Source: Metaphire vulgaris | Taxonomy: Eukaryota > Annelida > Clitellata > Crassiclitellata > Megascolecidae | Assembly: GCA_018105865.1 (NCBI GenBank) | Contig: CM030849.1 | Coordinates: 3,594,013-3,658,012 of the forward strand | Direction: 5' to 3' | Length of the DNA: 64,000 nt | In this document: in pieces, positions 33,258 to 44,282 of the stretch | Layout of the letters: every line of letters begins with the position of its first letter | How positions within the stretch are numbered: the first letter of the stretch is position 1 | Position numbers and translations under genes: made by a program | Notes under the pieces: generated by a model | What the model saw: the letters and a program-made list of their open reading frames with translations, nothing else | Told to the model about the DNA's origin: nothing | Database searches by the model: none

Positions 33258-33510
33258 GATGACGATAGTGATGATGATGATGACGACGACGACGATGATG
33301 ATGATGATTATGATGATAGTGGTGAAGTTGATGATGATGGCAGTGGTGGAGGTGGCAATGATTATGATGAATATGATGATGATGATGACGACGACGATGA
33401 TGATTAGGGTGATGGTGGTGATGATGATGGTGATGATGATGATGACGAAGGCGATGATGATGATGGTGATGATGATGATGACGAAGGCGATGATGATGAT
33501 GACCGATAGC
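33258..33510. repeat. (GAT/GAC)n microsatellite
   Basis: About 250 bp of GAT units with GAC and GGT variants. Frames give only Met or His runs. Confidence 0.95.
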
Positions 33511-34648
33511 GAAGTTTAGTATCCTCCAAAATAATGATATAGCATCAGCACTCACTTTTGCTGGGCTTGTGACTGAATAAATGTGTAATGTATGATTAGA
33601 TTAGATCAGTGCAATACCGAGCACAATTGAAATTCAAAAAAGCTTTATGGAGTTTCTTGGACTTTATCACCATCTGCTAGTAATATAACAGGTAAATATG
33701 ACATCTGATATTTCTTTTCCATAAATTATAAGAAAGAAAGATAGATTGTTAAGCAGTGTAGCATTTTTCGAGGAAGAAGGAGAATTTTTGGTCACTGCTG
33801 ACAAATTCCCCCTCTCCACTGGCCCACTCTACCCATAGCAAGGGGAGACGCTGTTTGCTGTCGTTAACTTATTTTACAGCTTAATTTAGCATAATAGTGA
33901 AACAGTGAATAATTCTCCCACTTGTTTCATTCTCCCCATTGGTCTGATTATCAAATAATACACGTGTTTTATTATCATTATTATTATAATTGTTAGACTG
34001 CTAACTCACTACTTGTCATGTTTTTATTACTGCTGCACAAATAACACGATCATAAAATCATGTGCAAATTCAGCAATTACAGTATTCTGCTAACTTTCTC
34101 TTTGATCATGTGTAGATACAATATTTACAGTATGCAGTTTTACATTCTTTTTGTTCTTAGTTCATGTGCTGCAAATTACAGCTCATAATTACCCCAACAT
34201 AATTATACACTGCTTAATAAGGCACGAGAGAAGCCCGTTGATCAGACTAAAGACGAAACCGCTCTTTTCTCGCTCTCAGTCGTCAACTGGGTGGTCTAAA
34301 TAGCAAATATTAAAACATCCATTTTATATCTCGATATATGCATAATAAATAAACGAGGTTTTATTTAGCGCGATTATTGGAGGACTTGTTCGCCATACGT
34401 AAGTCTAGTTTCACTGGAGGTTTCAGGGATGACATGAAGACAAGATTTCAAAGACGACCGAACAATCCAACTAATTTGGCATTTGGTTGAAAGAAAAGTC
34501 AGGTAATTTTACAGAGACTCACTTGAATTCTAAAGCAACTAAACTGTTCAAGCATTTTGGTTCATTAGCACCATCTCCTGCCGTTACAACGGCCATTCGG
34601 AATCTGCTATGGCGGGGGTATGCATTGTCATCATGAAGATCGCATAGC
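33511..34648. other. Intergenic, no feature recognised
   Basis: AT-rich, with no ORF of interest and no repeat I recognise. Confidence 0.55.
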
Positions 34649-34966
34649 CAGTGGCGGTTTCATGAATTCTTGGTGGGGGGATGAAAATTTTTTGGGAAGT
34701 TGGTGATGGGGATGCAAAGTGTGAAGAAGAAGAACAAGAAAAAAAGAGAAAACAGGTCATTGTTAGTAGTGTTTTGCTCACTAAATGTTAAGAAACCTTG
34801 CCAAAAAAGGCCGACAACCAAGAAAAAGAAGGTAATTTGCAGTATTTTTCACTAATTTAAAAAAAACTCACCGGAAAATAGGTTGACAAGCAAAAAAGGT
34901 TATCCGGAATCCCGGTGGGGGATGCATCCCGATTCCCCAGTCATCAACATGGTGGAACCGCCACTG
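34649..34966 (-). mobile_element. hAT-type MITE, 318 bp, 8-bp target duplication
   Basis: The ends CAGTGGCGGTTTCATG and TGGAACCGCCACTG are inverted. The flanks cgcatagc (34641-34648) and cgaatagc (34967-34974) differ at one base. Same family as 384-693 but in reverse orientation. Confidence 0.85.
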
Positions 34967-35314
34967 CGAATAGCTGTCTGGGGAAGTTGCGTTGCTTTGT
35001 GTCCGATGTTGATCGCGTCGGTTCATACTGTAGATCTGGAAGAGGTTCGTCGATGTCGTGCTTAAGTTGGTTCAGCCAGATTTTTCTTTGTCAGTCGCGA
35101 GGTCTCTTGCATCCAGGACGAGGAGGTCGTGTTTTCACTGAGTGAACTTGTAGATCTAAAAACGCGTTTTTTAATGAAAATATAAAAAACGCAAAAAAGT
35201 TGAGAAAAAAATTCATTTACTTTTTAGGCAACACAAAAATTAACCTGTTAATTTTTTACACTGTTGGCGTAATTAGTTAATATATAAACGAAGAAAAGCA
35301 AGACAACGAAAAAT

Positions 35315-35519
35315 CAGTGGCGTAACCAAAGGCGGATTTGGGGGGTTAAAACCCCCTTGGCTGCCGACGAAAATTTTTTGATGTGTTTCAATACATTTTT
35401 TCGGACGCGGTTTTGGGGGCCAAACCCCCTTTGTCTGTCGACCGAAAATTTCTAACTGCTATAGAATGTAAAGGTGCAAGATGACGACGTTTTTTGCTTC
35501 TCAGCATCTACAAAGGAAA
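35315..35519. mobile_element. hAT-type element fragment
   Basis: Begins CAGTGGCGTAACCA and contains ggggttaaaacccccttgg and a ttgcttctcagc marker. It is cut off where the Helitron-like copy begins. Confidence 0.55.
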
Positions 35520-36208
35520 AAATACAAGATTGGGGATAGAGTCCACTTTACGGCCTAAAATATCACCTTCTCCTCCAAAAAATTTAAAGCCTCCTAGCAA
35601 AATATTTTCTGCGGTAACCCCACTTTGGTCAGCGACAAAGTTATAAAGGGATGTCAGAGGAACAAAATAAACCAAAAAGTTTGAAATTCGGTTGACATTT
35701 GGCAAAGATCTATCAATTCTAACCCAATGACCCCAATGTTTGAACATAGTATTATCGGTGAATTTCGCGAAAGTTTTGAATTCTGAGGAATTTTCCAACT
35801 TTTTTGAATTTGCTATATCTCAGGCTATATAGAAGCTAAGAATATGAGGTTTGCACCATTGTTTAGCTTTTTTATTCCTCTTTCTAACCCTCCGTGAAAA
35901 AAACAAAAAAGTCCAGCGTTCACGAACTTTCCGACAATCAAGTGAGAATGAGGAGCAGGCTGTTGCTCGGCGTGAAAAAGCAACACAGCAAACAAGAGAA
36001 TCAAGCACTGCATGTCGTTCGACTCTGCCAAATCAGTACACTTATCTTGACTATCAAGTTTCAGAAAATTCATGTGAATGGGCGTTAACTCGGTTGAAGG
36101 AAAAGGCGGCGAGTTGACAATTAATTGCACAAAATGCTATTGCATTTGCACAAATTCGGGTGGTAAACAGCCAATCTCCCCCGTAATTTTTGACGGGTAA
36201 ACACCTAG
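35520..36208 (+). mobile_element. Helitron-like element, 5'-truncated, 3' end intact
   Basis: Ends in a hairpin (cccgtaatttttgacggg), then taaacac, then CTAG (36205-36208), with T following. This is the terminus expected for a Helitron. It aligns along its length with 53263-53990 and 58583-59400 in the opposite orientation. It carries the shared frame with QSSENEEQAVARREKA (35851-36117), which looks like a scrap of the low-complexity N-terminal region of Helitron replicases, but that is not certain. Confidence 0.65.
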
Positions 36209-36398
36209 TTTCATAGACAAAAGCCTGAAACCCACTCATCCTCCTTTGTTTCATAAATGCTACAGCGGCTTGATGTAAAATGTTACAATTAGAATTAGAA
36301 TTTACATTTTGAAGTCGAAATAATAATATGCACGAAAAGCCATATTATTGAAGAAATTTATATCAGGATCATTATGGCTTTCACACATGCCTACTTAG

Positions 36399-36608
36399 CA
36401 GTAGCGTAGCGTGCCAATGGCTACTATGGCTTGAGCCATGGGCGGCACACATGAAGGGGGCGGAAAATTGAGCGGCGATTACCCTTTTTTGCTCAACTCA
36501 TTTCTGAAGCGAAATTACTCTTTTTTGCTTGTCAGCTACAAAAAAACAGGTAGGGGCGGCAATTTTTTCCAGGAGCCATGGGCGCCACGAGATCACGCTA
36601 TGCCACTG
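36399..36608. mobile_element. hAT-type MITE, 210 bp, perfect 8-bp target duplication
   Basis: Starts CAGTAGCGTAGCGTG and ends CACGCTATGCCACTG. The duplication ctacttag flanks it exactly (36391-36398, 36609-36616). Non-coding. Confidence 0.9.
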
Positions 36609-36638
36609 CTACTTAGTCTCCTAAACCACTTTAAATCA

Positions 36639-36640
<2 letters not shown>

Positions 36641-36703
<63 letters not shown>
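36641..36703. repeat. (ATT)n microsatellite
   Basis: Uninterrupted ATT units. The sequence before it (aaaccactttaaatcaca) resembles the arms at 42046 and 42449 that also abut microsatellites. Confidence 0.95.
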
Positions 36704-36704
<1 letters not shown>

Positions 36705-37204
36705 CTTCCAATACGCTTCCGCATTGGAGTTCAAATCTTCACATAATACAAATCTGTAAAGAAAGACAACCGACATTTCTCTCACTGTTATACAGCTGTA
36801 TTAGGGTGAATGTGTAGGAAAGTCTATGTCAAGTATATTCTGTAATGAGACATAATCATGCTACAAAAAGTAGGCACAAGATGAAAACAGACACTGGCAA
36901 ATTTTGTCAGTGGAGAATCCATAACGTTCCAAATTATTCAAATCTTGAGATTCAGGCCTAATTTACAAAAAGCTGAAGGTAAAAATACAACTGTAAAATA
37001 TATATGAGGTGAATTACAACTACGACTACTGTTAGGCTAACAAAAAATGGTAGTTCCTTCATTGAATTAATTCTTCCTGGTTTGCTTGCTATTTCTTTGT
37101 GAATTTAAATAGCTTACATATGTTTATTTAGTCATACAGTAATTGTTATCGACAACACATTTTGAAATATGACTTCCTTCCAGCTGAGTATTGCGATAAG
37201 TCAA
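36704..37204. other. Intergenic, no feature recognised
   Basis: Nothing recognisable. Confidence 0.55.
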
Positions 37205-37315
37205 ACAGGATGCACTTGGCAGTGTATCCGTGGTATTGCACGCCTGGCTGAGGGCTATAGCAACGGAGATCGGCGCCGCCCTATGACCCCGTGGCCGTGA
37301 GGCTCGGGAAGGACT
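37205..37315 (+). mobile_element. Possible SINE fragment
   Basis: gtatccgtggtattgcacg, then ggagatcggcgccgccctat and ctcgggaaggacttt. The middle phrase resembles 9150-9175 in the tail of the 5S-like repeat. No clear polymerase III boxes. Confidence 0.35.
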
Positions 37316-37446
37316 TTCACTTTTTTATCTGTTGCATAACTCTCTATTAGAATAGTCGACAGAGTTGGTTCAAACATTGTAATTGGACACCCACTATGAC
37401 TGATATTTCAGAGCAGTCACTACTTTTGTATTCCTCACAAATAGAG

Positions 37447-37626
37447 CAGTGGCGGCTCCACAGAGGGGTTCGGGGGCCCGTGCCCCTATTGAGTGCCTGG
37501 CCCCCAGTGGCCCCCTGTTGGGACCCTATACTTAATACTACATACCTAACAACAAATGGTTGGCCCCCATGATTAGAAGTTGCCACCCCAACGGCCCCCA
37601 CTTGCCAAACCCTGGAGCCGCCACTG
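37447..37626. mobile_element. hAT-type MITE, 180 bp, perfect 8-bp target duplication
   Basis: The terminal repeats CAGTGGCGGCTCCA and TGGAGCCGCCACTG are exact. The duplication aaatagag flanks it exactly (37439-37446, 37627-37634). This is probably a recent insertion. Confidence 0.95.
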
Positions 37627-37989
37627 AAATAGAGCCACAAGCCGAATATTTTAACACAATCGGCAGGGTAAATAAAATTTGCTTCTGCTTTTTGGCTAAC
37701 TAGGATTTTCGGCTAAAATTTGGACAATTTTATGATTTTCTCGACTTGAATAAATTTACTCGAGATTCGACAGCAAATGTTTACAAAAGTCATGTGACTG
37801 AAAAGAAATTGCTTGTTTGTTATTACATTTTATGTGCTGAACACGAACATGACAATCACAATGGAAAATTGGCTCTAGTTTTTTTTAAAGTCTGCAATTA
37901 TTGTTTATTACACTAATGCATGGCAATAGTAATAATAGGCCTATGGTTAATACCTGTAAAAATCAAATCATAGATTATGTCTTGAATTT

Positions 37990-38300
37990 CTTTGCCCGTA
38001 TCTTGTACAGCTGTTCTAGAGCATCTCGAATGAATGTCTAGCAGTATTCAACCGGCATGGCAGTGGACCATTTTATTTAGTATCTTTGTTCTATTGTTGC
38101 GATTTCTTGATGAATGTGCTCGCCATGTTCATCACTAACCATACGGTCCATAACAAAGTTGCCAGGAAAGAAATTCAGATTGGAACGAAGTGGATCTTTA
38201 GAGATATGTTGCAGCCAAGTTTCCGATACATCAGTAGTTCTTCTACTAGTTCTTTGTAGTTTTCTGCCCTAGCATTGGTGCCGGCGTCTTTAAAAACACA
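37990..38300 (-). pseudogene. Fragment of a transposon-borne ORF (SDEHGE...HQEIATIEQRY type)
   Basis: The - strand across frame breaks gives LGCNISLK, a segment like LRSNLNFFPGNF, and SDEHGEHIHQEIATIEQRY. I know this arrangement from repetitive ORFs of unknown function in invertebrate genomes. It abuts the piggyBac remnant but is a different protein. Confidence 0.4.
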
Positions 38301-39420
38301 CTGCCCGTTTAACAATGACCGTTTACACTAAGACGTCTTGCGTTATACTTCACTCTCTTTGATTGTATTTTCTCATCCTTGTTGTTACAATGCTGTTGTC
38401 ATGCCAACGAACTACCAAAATGCCGCTGTTTTTGTCATGACGGAAGTCATACGTGCCACTAGACTGTCGTTTCATTTCCTCAGGCGTTGATAATGGGCAT
38501 TTCTTCAGTCTATTTTTACGGATGGTTCCTGTTGCACGGAACCCCTTTTCACGCAAACGATCGAAAATTTTCAGTCTGGTAAAAAGTTGTCAAAGTAGAA
38601 CTGGTATTTAGCTGGTGGTAGTTCAGAGACCAGGTCAAGTATAACTGAACCTCCAAGTCCGACATCAGGAATCTTTGTGTTGCTGGAGCCTTGGTAAGGT
38701 TCAAACTGTACACAGTAGCCTTGTGGGGTGTTGAGGCACCAAATCTTATAGCCAAACCGGATTGGTTTGCTCCGAATAAATTGCTTCATCCCATGCCGGC
38801 CATAGTAGGGTCGTCTATTGACAACTGTACTTGCTTTGGAAAATATGTGAGGAAACGTTCATTTATCATCGACAACAGTGGTCTCACTTTGGCAACTTTA
38901 TCTGTGGACGAAAGCTGTTGATTATCAGCAAGGTGCAAATATTGCATGATTTTATCAAATCTATTTCTAGTCACGGCCTTGCTGATAGCTATATTCTGGT
39001 TATCATCAGAAGGTTCCCAGTAAACTTGTATATAAGCCACTGTGCCAGCGTCTTTAAAAATAAACTTCCCGTTTACCAGTGACCGTTTACACTTAGACAC
39101 TTTATACTTCACTCTTTTAATTTTCTCATCCTTATTCTCTACTATTTTATCAAGTGGAGTTAATCTATAGTAAAAGTTGTGAGGTTCCACCTGTTGTTGT
39201 GCCAACGTGTGCTATGCTGAAGGAGTGAAGGATCCAAACAAATTACCGGCGAATGTTGAGCTAATATATTTGAATGACTTAGTAAGAATCAAGCGATAAC
39301 TGGTGCTATTGCATGTGCACCAAGTACTCTTTTCTCTTTTGGCATAATTCTTTTTACTTATTGATGTTCCAAAATACCATTTGCTGACTATATTTATCAT
39401 CTACCCAGCGCAACAATTTA
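38281..39420 (-). pseudogene. piggyBac-type transposase remnant
   Basis: The - strand frame 39205-38786 contains ISKAVTRNRFDKIMQYLHL, KVRPLLSMINERF and LSIDDPTM, the N-terminal part of the DDE domain (first catalytic Asp in SIDD). After frameshifts, KPIRFGYKIWCLNTPQGY and a region ending YFDNF carry the middle and second catalytic region, and GFRATGTIRKNR the next. Several frame breaks make it inactive. 38281-38375 repeats 39043-39142 with changes, so the copy is also rearranged. Confidence 0.75.
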
Positions 39421-39786
39421 TTAAATAATCGTACAACGGCAAAAGTTAGATTTATTCAGATATTTGTGAGGGTCCAATACATTTTTTGAAGGTATGGGCC
39501 CAATTGACCCTCACGAGATTGACGCCACTGATTTTATCTATCAGTGATTTAGAAAAATTGCAAACTACAAAAAAGAAAAACATTTGACCACACCACTGTT
39601 CTGTGACTACGCAAAACAGCCATTACAGAGCACAAGAAACATCCATGACAGTTAACTGTAAACAAAAGATCGTAACGTCATAACTTTTCGAGCTCAGATT
39701 GTCTTAGAAAAACAGATGCGATGAATTTTTTTAATCGCGATTAACAGTTTAACGCGTAACAGCGATTACAGCACAGCACTGGTTAT
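39421..39786. other. Intergenic, no feature recognised
   Basis: No gene. cacgagattgacgccactg near 39512 resembles a hAT end. Confidence 0.5.
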
Positions 39787-39813
39787 TACCTTTATTATTA
39801 TTATTATTATTAC

Positions 39814-39870
<57 letters not shown>

Positions 39871-40617
39871 GACAATTTATAGAGCGCAGTAAGCATAGTG
39901 AAGACTAAAGTCAAAAGCACTTAACAATGAACAGTATAAGATATAATATTATATGAAACATATGCGTCTTAAGGCACTTGATAAACAAATCAGGGGAAGT
40001 CACAATTGTCACGTTCTTCGGCAGAGAGTTCCACAGACTCGGATTGCCCCTCCGGAAGGATCTGTCACCGAAGACAGCCGTCTTGGACGGAGGAGGAACC
40101 ACCAATTGACGACAGTTGCTTGAGCGAAGCCGCGATAGCCGATCGACCGCCGTAGACTTGATGACCAGGCCCGATAAGTAGCTGGGGCAAAAGGGGTCAT
40201 ACAGCGCCCGAAATGTTAGCCAACAACGCTTGAAGGCTATTCGCTCCGGAATCCTGAGCCAGTGAAGATTATCACGTAGAAACGGTGTCACGTGCTCGTG
40301 CCAACTCGAGCCAAAGATCAGACGAGCTGAGACGTTTAGCACCGACTGAAGACGATTTAGTTGGTTGACAGGAAGTCCGAGCAGAACGCTATTACAATAA
40401 TCTACTCGAGCTAAGACGAGGGAACGGACGAGATTGATGACGACAGGCACCGGCAGGTATCGACGGATCTCCCTGATCCTTCGCAGCTGAAAGAAACAGG
40501 TGCGAATGACGTTGTCCAAATGTCCGACAAACGAGAGTGTCTCGTCAAAAAGAACTCCAAGGAGACGCAGTTCTGTGCTCGGAGTGACATCAACATCACC
40601 AATCGGAAGCGTATTCC
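39787..40617 (-). pseudogene. L2-type LINE, last ~230 residues of the RT ORF plus (AAT)n tail
   Basis: The - strand reads LPIGDVDVTPSTELRLLGV from about 40617 and is open to 39911: ARVDYCNSVLLGLP, then LQSVLNVSARLIFGS, VTPFLRDNLHWLRIPERI and FGDRSFRRGNPSLWNSLP, ending LKTHMF. A UTR with agcgctctataaattgtc and an AAT tail follow (39787-39869). No stop in this part, so it is fairly young, but 5'-truncated just before the H2A frame. Confidence 0.85.
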
Positions 40618-40704
40618 GGCATATAAAATGCCTCTAATAGCAACAAAGGTACCAGCTGTACTTGATATATTCTGATATTCACCGTTTTTATAGAACAAAC
40701 GACG

Positions 40705-41115
40705 ATATACGGCAGAGACAAAGGAAGGAAAGTCAAGGGGAAGAGCCGCTCGTCTCGCGCAGGACTGCAGTTCCCGGTCGGACGAATCCATCGTCTGCTG
40801 CGCAAGGGTAACTACGCCAAGCGAGTGGGTGCAGGAGCGTCGGTCTACCTAGCTGCAGTGATGGAGTACCTGGCGGCCGAAGTGCTCGACCTGGCAGGCA
40901 ATGCGGCTCGAGATAACAAGAAAAGGCGAATAATTCCTCGTCACCTGCTGCTGGCAATACGTAACGAAGAGGAGCTAAACAAACTGCTGTCGGGATTGAC
41001 TATCGCGCAGAGCGGAGTCCTGCCGAACACCCAAGCCGTTCTTCTGCCAAAAAAGACGCAGAAGGTCGGCGGATCGTCCGCCAAAAATGGGGCAAGTTTT
41101 CAGGTTACACTGTAA
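40705..41115 (+). pseudogene. Histone H2A-like frame lacking an ATG
   Basis: From 40705 the frame reads [20 protein letters not shown] and continues to [57 protein letters not shown] and [10 protein letters not shown], with an extended tail to the stop at 41113-41115. It is full-length H2A by alignment, but the initiator is ATA. The nucleosome acidic-patch positions are kept as acidic residues (Glu56, Glu61, Asp64, Glu90-92). Changes at usually invariant sites include KKR for KKT and AQSG for AQGG. tttttatag before it could be a splice acceptor, giving an upstream start. No histone 3' stem-loop seen. Orphan gene, variant or pseudogene. Confidence 0.8.
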
Positions 41116-41159
41116 GTGGGGTGCAACAAGGTTCAGAGTTGGAACCTGTGTCGTTTTAA

Positions 41160-41162
<3 letters not shown>

Positions 41163-41193
<31 letters not shown>

Positions 41194-41889
41194 CAATGAC
41201 ACTGATGACAATTTAATGTCAAGAATTTCGAAATTTGCTGATGACGCAAAACTGTGTGGACAAAGTGGAAGGGAAGTAGACGCAAAGATTTTGCAAGGAC
41301 TAAGTAGACTATCTCAGCAGTCAGTGGATTTGCAAATGCTTTTAATACTCGCAAATATTCTGTGATGCATATTGGGAAGAATTGAGCAGATCAAGAGCTA
41401 AAGCTATGTGGGAAGGGACTACATGTTACAACCAAGAAGAAAATTTAGAGGTCATCATGCATAACAGTTTAATGCAAAGGCAGCTAAGATGGTCAATAAA
41501 TATTCTAGGTATGATCAAAAGAACGGTCTGAAGCAGTGGGAAGGATGTAATAACAAGGCTTTACCAGACAAAGGTACGCCCACATTTAGGGTATTGCGTT
41601 CAAGCATGGTGTCTGCAGTATTCTTGAAGAAAGACAAAGATACATTAGAAGGATTACAACAAAGAGAAACAAAGATGATCAAGGGTTATCAGAGATTAAC
41701 CTGTGAGGAAAGGCTAAAACACTCTGGATTGACAAATTTGGAATCAAAGTGAGCGAGATGAGATATAATTGAGACAAAAACAAGATACTAACAAACAAAG
41801 TGGACGTGCCAAGAGAAAGGTTATTTAAGAAACGTTTTGGGAGATACCAAAAACAAAATTTTAGTGTGAGAGTGGTGGACAGATGGAAT
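41163..41889 (+). pseudogene. CR1-type LINE, RT C-terminal half
   Basis: After a short (TA)n (41167-41192): ISKFADDAKLCGQ (catalytic YADD replaced by FADD), a DLGVIMHNSL-like stretch in another frame, then LEGLQQRETKMIKGYQRLT, CEERLKHSGL and, at the end, FSVRVVDRWN. These are the standard order for CR1 elements. At least three frame breaks. The end runs straight into the trinucleotide tract. Confidence 0.8.
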
Positions 41890-42042
<153 letters not shown>

Positions 42043-42045
42043 CAC

Positions 42046-42497
42046 CAAGGTTTAAGGTGGTTCATGAGGGTCTGCCCTGTGTGAGAACCACTGCTGTACA
42101 CAATGTCAACCCAATGTACCCAACCAGTCTATTATCCTAATTTACTGAGGTTTAACAAATTACTTTGGGTTCCGTTGCGGTGATAGTAACCAGCAATTTG
42201 AGTGATTCATTCATGGGCGATTCTAGTCAAATAAAACTATGTCATAGTCTGTGACCGCGGAGCCGGAGGCCCCCTAACTAACGAAAAGTCTGATGAGCAG
42301 AAAAGGTGACAAGCAGAAAAAATCACACTTTAAAAAGAGTTTAACTGTCGACTGTGTTCAATATGCTTGGATCTCACACCTGTGGTTATGTCAGGCTTCA
42401 CCGTTTTTCAAATACAACTCATCAGGAATAAGCACGCAAATTAAGCACGCAGTGGTTCTCACACAGGGCAGTCCCTAATGAACCACTTTAAACCTTG
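42046..42497. repeat. 49-bp inverted arms with hAT-type ends, each abutting a microsatellite
   Basis: The left arm 42046-42094 and the right arm 42449-42497 are reverse complements with three mismatches. The CAGTGGTTCTCACACAGGG edges face each other, while the other edges (aaaccttg) touch the (CTA/AAT)n tract on the left and the (TATTA)n satellite on the right. They look like ends of two MITEs whose interiors are microsatellites. The 355 bp between them contain no recognised feature. Confidence 0.75.
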
Positions 42498-42917
42498 TTA
42501 TATTATATTATATTATATTATATTATATTATATTATATTATATTATATTATATTATATTATATTATATTATATTATATTATATTATATTATATTATATTA
42601 TATTATATTATATTATATTATATTATATTATATTATATTATATTATATTATATTATATTATATTATATTATATTATATTATATTATATTATATTATATTA
42701 TATTATATTATATTATATTATATTATATTATATTATATTATATTATATTATATTATATTATATTATATTATATTATATTATATTATATTATATTATATTA
42801 TATTATATTATATTATATTATATTATATTATATTATATTATATTATATTATATTATATTATATTATATTATATTATATTATATTATATTATATTATATTA
42901 TATTATATTATATTATA
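42497..42917. repeat. (TATTA)n pentanucleotide satellite, about 84 units
   Basis: Virtually perfect array of about 420 bp. The long open frames across it (repeats of IILYY) are artefacts. Confidence 0.98.
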
Positions 42918-42918
42918 A

Positions 42919-43680
42919 TTAGAACGATGCTCGCTTTGCTCGCGCTCGCTTCGCTCGCAATGCAGGATAATACTATTGTGGAGAATTTGCATTTCTCGTC
43001 TATTGTTAGCAGCTACTGGAATATACGGCGTAATTGCCGCACGTCTACGGGCAGTGTTGCCAGTGTGGGTTTTTCCTACCCAATCTGTTTTTTTGGGCCT
43101 CGTTTGGTTGTTTGGGTTTTTGGGCGGAATCTTTTCGGAATCTCGCTTCGCTCGCAGTGCAGGATAATACTAATCCAATACCTATACCTAATACCCAATC
43201 ATTGAATTCATGCTGAACAACATTTCAATGATCGCCACCTAGCCAAGCTCTGCGCCACGTAATAATTAGGCCTATGTACATTAAAATCACGCAACTGTGA
43301 CCATTTGTGACGCTGTACACGTATTTTTTGTGTACGTTAAAATTTACGTTAAAATTGCGCAAGTTCCTCAAGCTACGAACAATTGTTACCAATAGCAACG
43401 TCGTCGCACGCCCAGCCCTCTGACGCTGCAATGACTCGACTAAACCGGTTCTACGAACAATTGTTACCAATAGCAACGTCGTCTTCGAACACCGTCCACC
43501 AACGCATCGCGACGTAAGGACTAAACGGTCTAAACCGTCTACCAATAGTCAACGCTCGCCCACCAACGCATCGCGACGTAAGGACTAAACGGTCTAAACC
43601 GTCTACCATTAGTCAACCAATCAGAACGCTTGAAGGTAACAGACAGAGAGACATACAGATAAGGATCTTAATATTATAGA
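42919..43680 (-). mobile_element. Non-autonomous Helitron-like element, 762 bp
   Basis: On the - strand it begins TCTATAATATTAAG (43680 downward), preceded by A, and ends ATCGTTCTAA (42919) followed by T. This matches Helitron termini (5' TC, 3' CTRR, insertion between A and T). gcgagcgaagcgagcgc near the 3' end can form a hairpin. Inside are direct repeats: a 33-bp unit at 43373 and 43451 (period 78), and a 58-bp unit at 43496 and 43560 (period 64). Confidence 0.65.
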
Positions 43681-43779
43681 TTGGTTAAAACACAACATTT
43701 ATATAACGATAACAACGTTCAACCAATGAAACTGGTAGGTTAATTGTAGATCTAATCTGAATATAAATACAGTATATTC

Positions 43780-44061
43780 AATAGCGTCATTTCACACTTT
43801 TCTTAGGGGCGAGATAATTTTGTGAAAATTTTTTGGCAAATCTTAGGCAATTTGTGCAAATTTTAGAAAAAATTTGCAATTTTTTTTTAATTTTGGCGAA
43901 TTTTGGGCAATTTTGGGCCAATTTTGGCAAATTTGCAATCTTTTTATACTTGTTGGCAAATGTTTGGCAATTTTTGCGATATTTTGCACATTAATACATT
44001 ATAAATTATTTTTTCATTTTCTTGGGGGCCAACACAGCCACCCCCCCAATTGACGCCCCTA
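43780..44061. mobile_element. hAT-type MITE, 282 bp, 8-bp target duplication
   Basis: Starts CAATAGCGTCATTTCACAC and ends TTGACGCCCCTA. The flanks agtatatt (43772-43779) and agtaaatt (44062-44069) match at seven of eight. The interior is an aattttggcaa-type low-complexity stretch. It sits immediately upstream of the block shared with gene 1. Confidence 0.75.
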
Positions 44062-44069
44062 AGTAAATT

Positions 44070-44200
44070 GTGATATATGTGTGATATCTGAAATGACTAT
44101 TAAATTATAGTATCTTTTATGGGCATTTTCTTTGTGTTTCCGTTGTATTAGGCGTATATAGAAGAGTATCGCCAGAAGGGTGGGAAGCAATGATTAATTG
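44070..44200 (+). promoter_or_regulatory. Upstream block of gene 2 shared with gene 1
   Basis: gtgtgatatctgaaatgact, a gggcatttt block and a ggcgtatatagaagagtatc block correspond to 22051-22190. A putative splice acceptor (atattccag at 44251-44259) lies just before the coding start. Confidence 0.45.
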
Positions 44201-44282
44201 TTTCGATTTGCGTTATTTGTAGATTTTCGACCCACTAGCATTAACTAGATATATTCCAGATTACTTGCATATCAGTCGAATT

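Noticed and set aside
33166..33555. Met- and His-rich frames
   Set aside because: Created by the (GAT)n tract.
42478..43205. Frames of up to 236 codons with IILYY repeats
   Set aside because: A pentanucleotide satellite gives a repeating 5-residue frame. It is an artefact.
43373..43617. CRISPR-like spaced repeats
   Set aside because: Two different repeats, each with only two copies, inside a Helitron-like element of an animal-type genome.
44265..44282. Gene 2 start at 44265
   Set aside because: The first codon there is TTG; the first ATG in frame is 44283.
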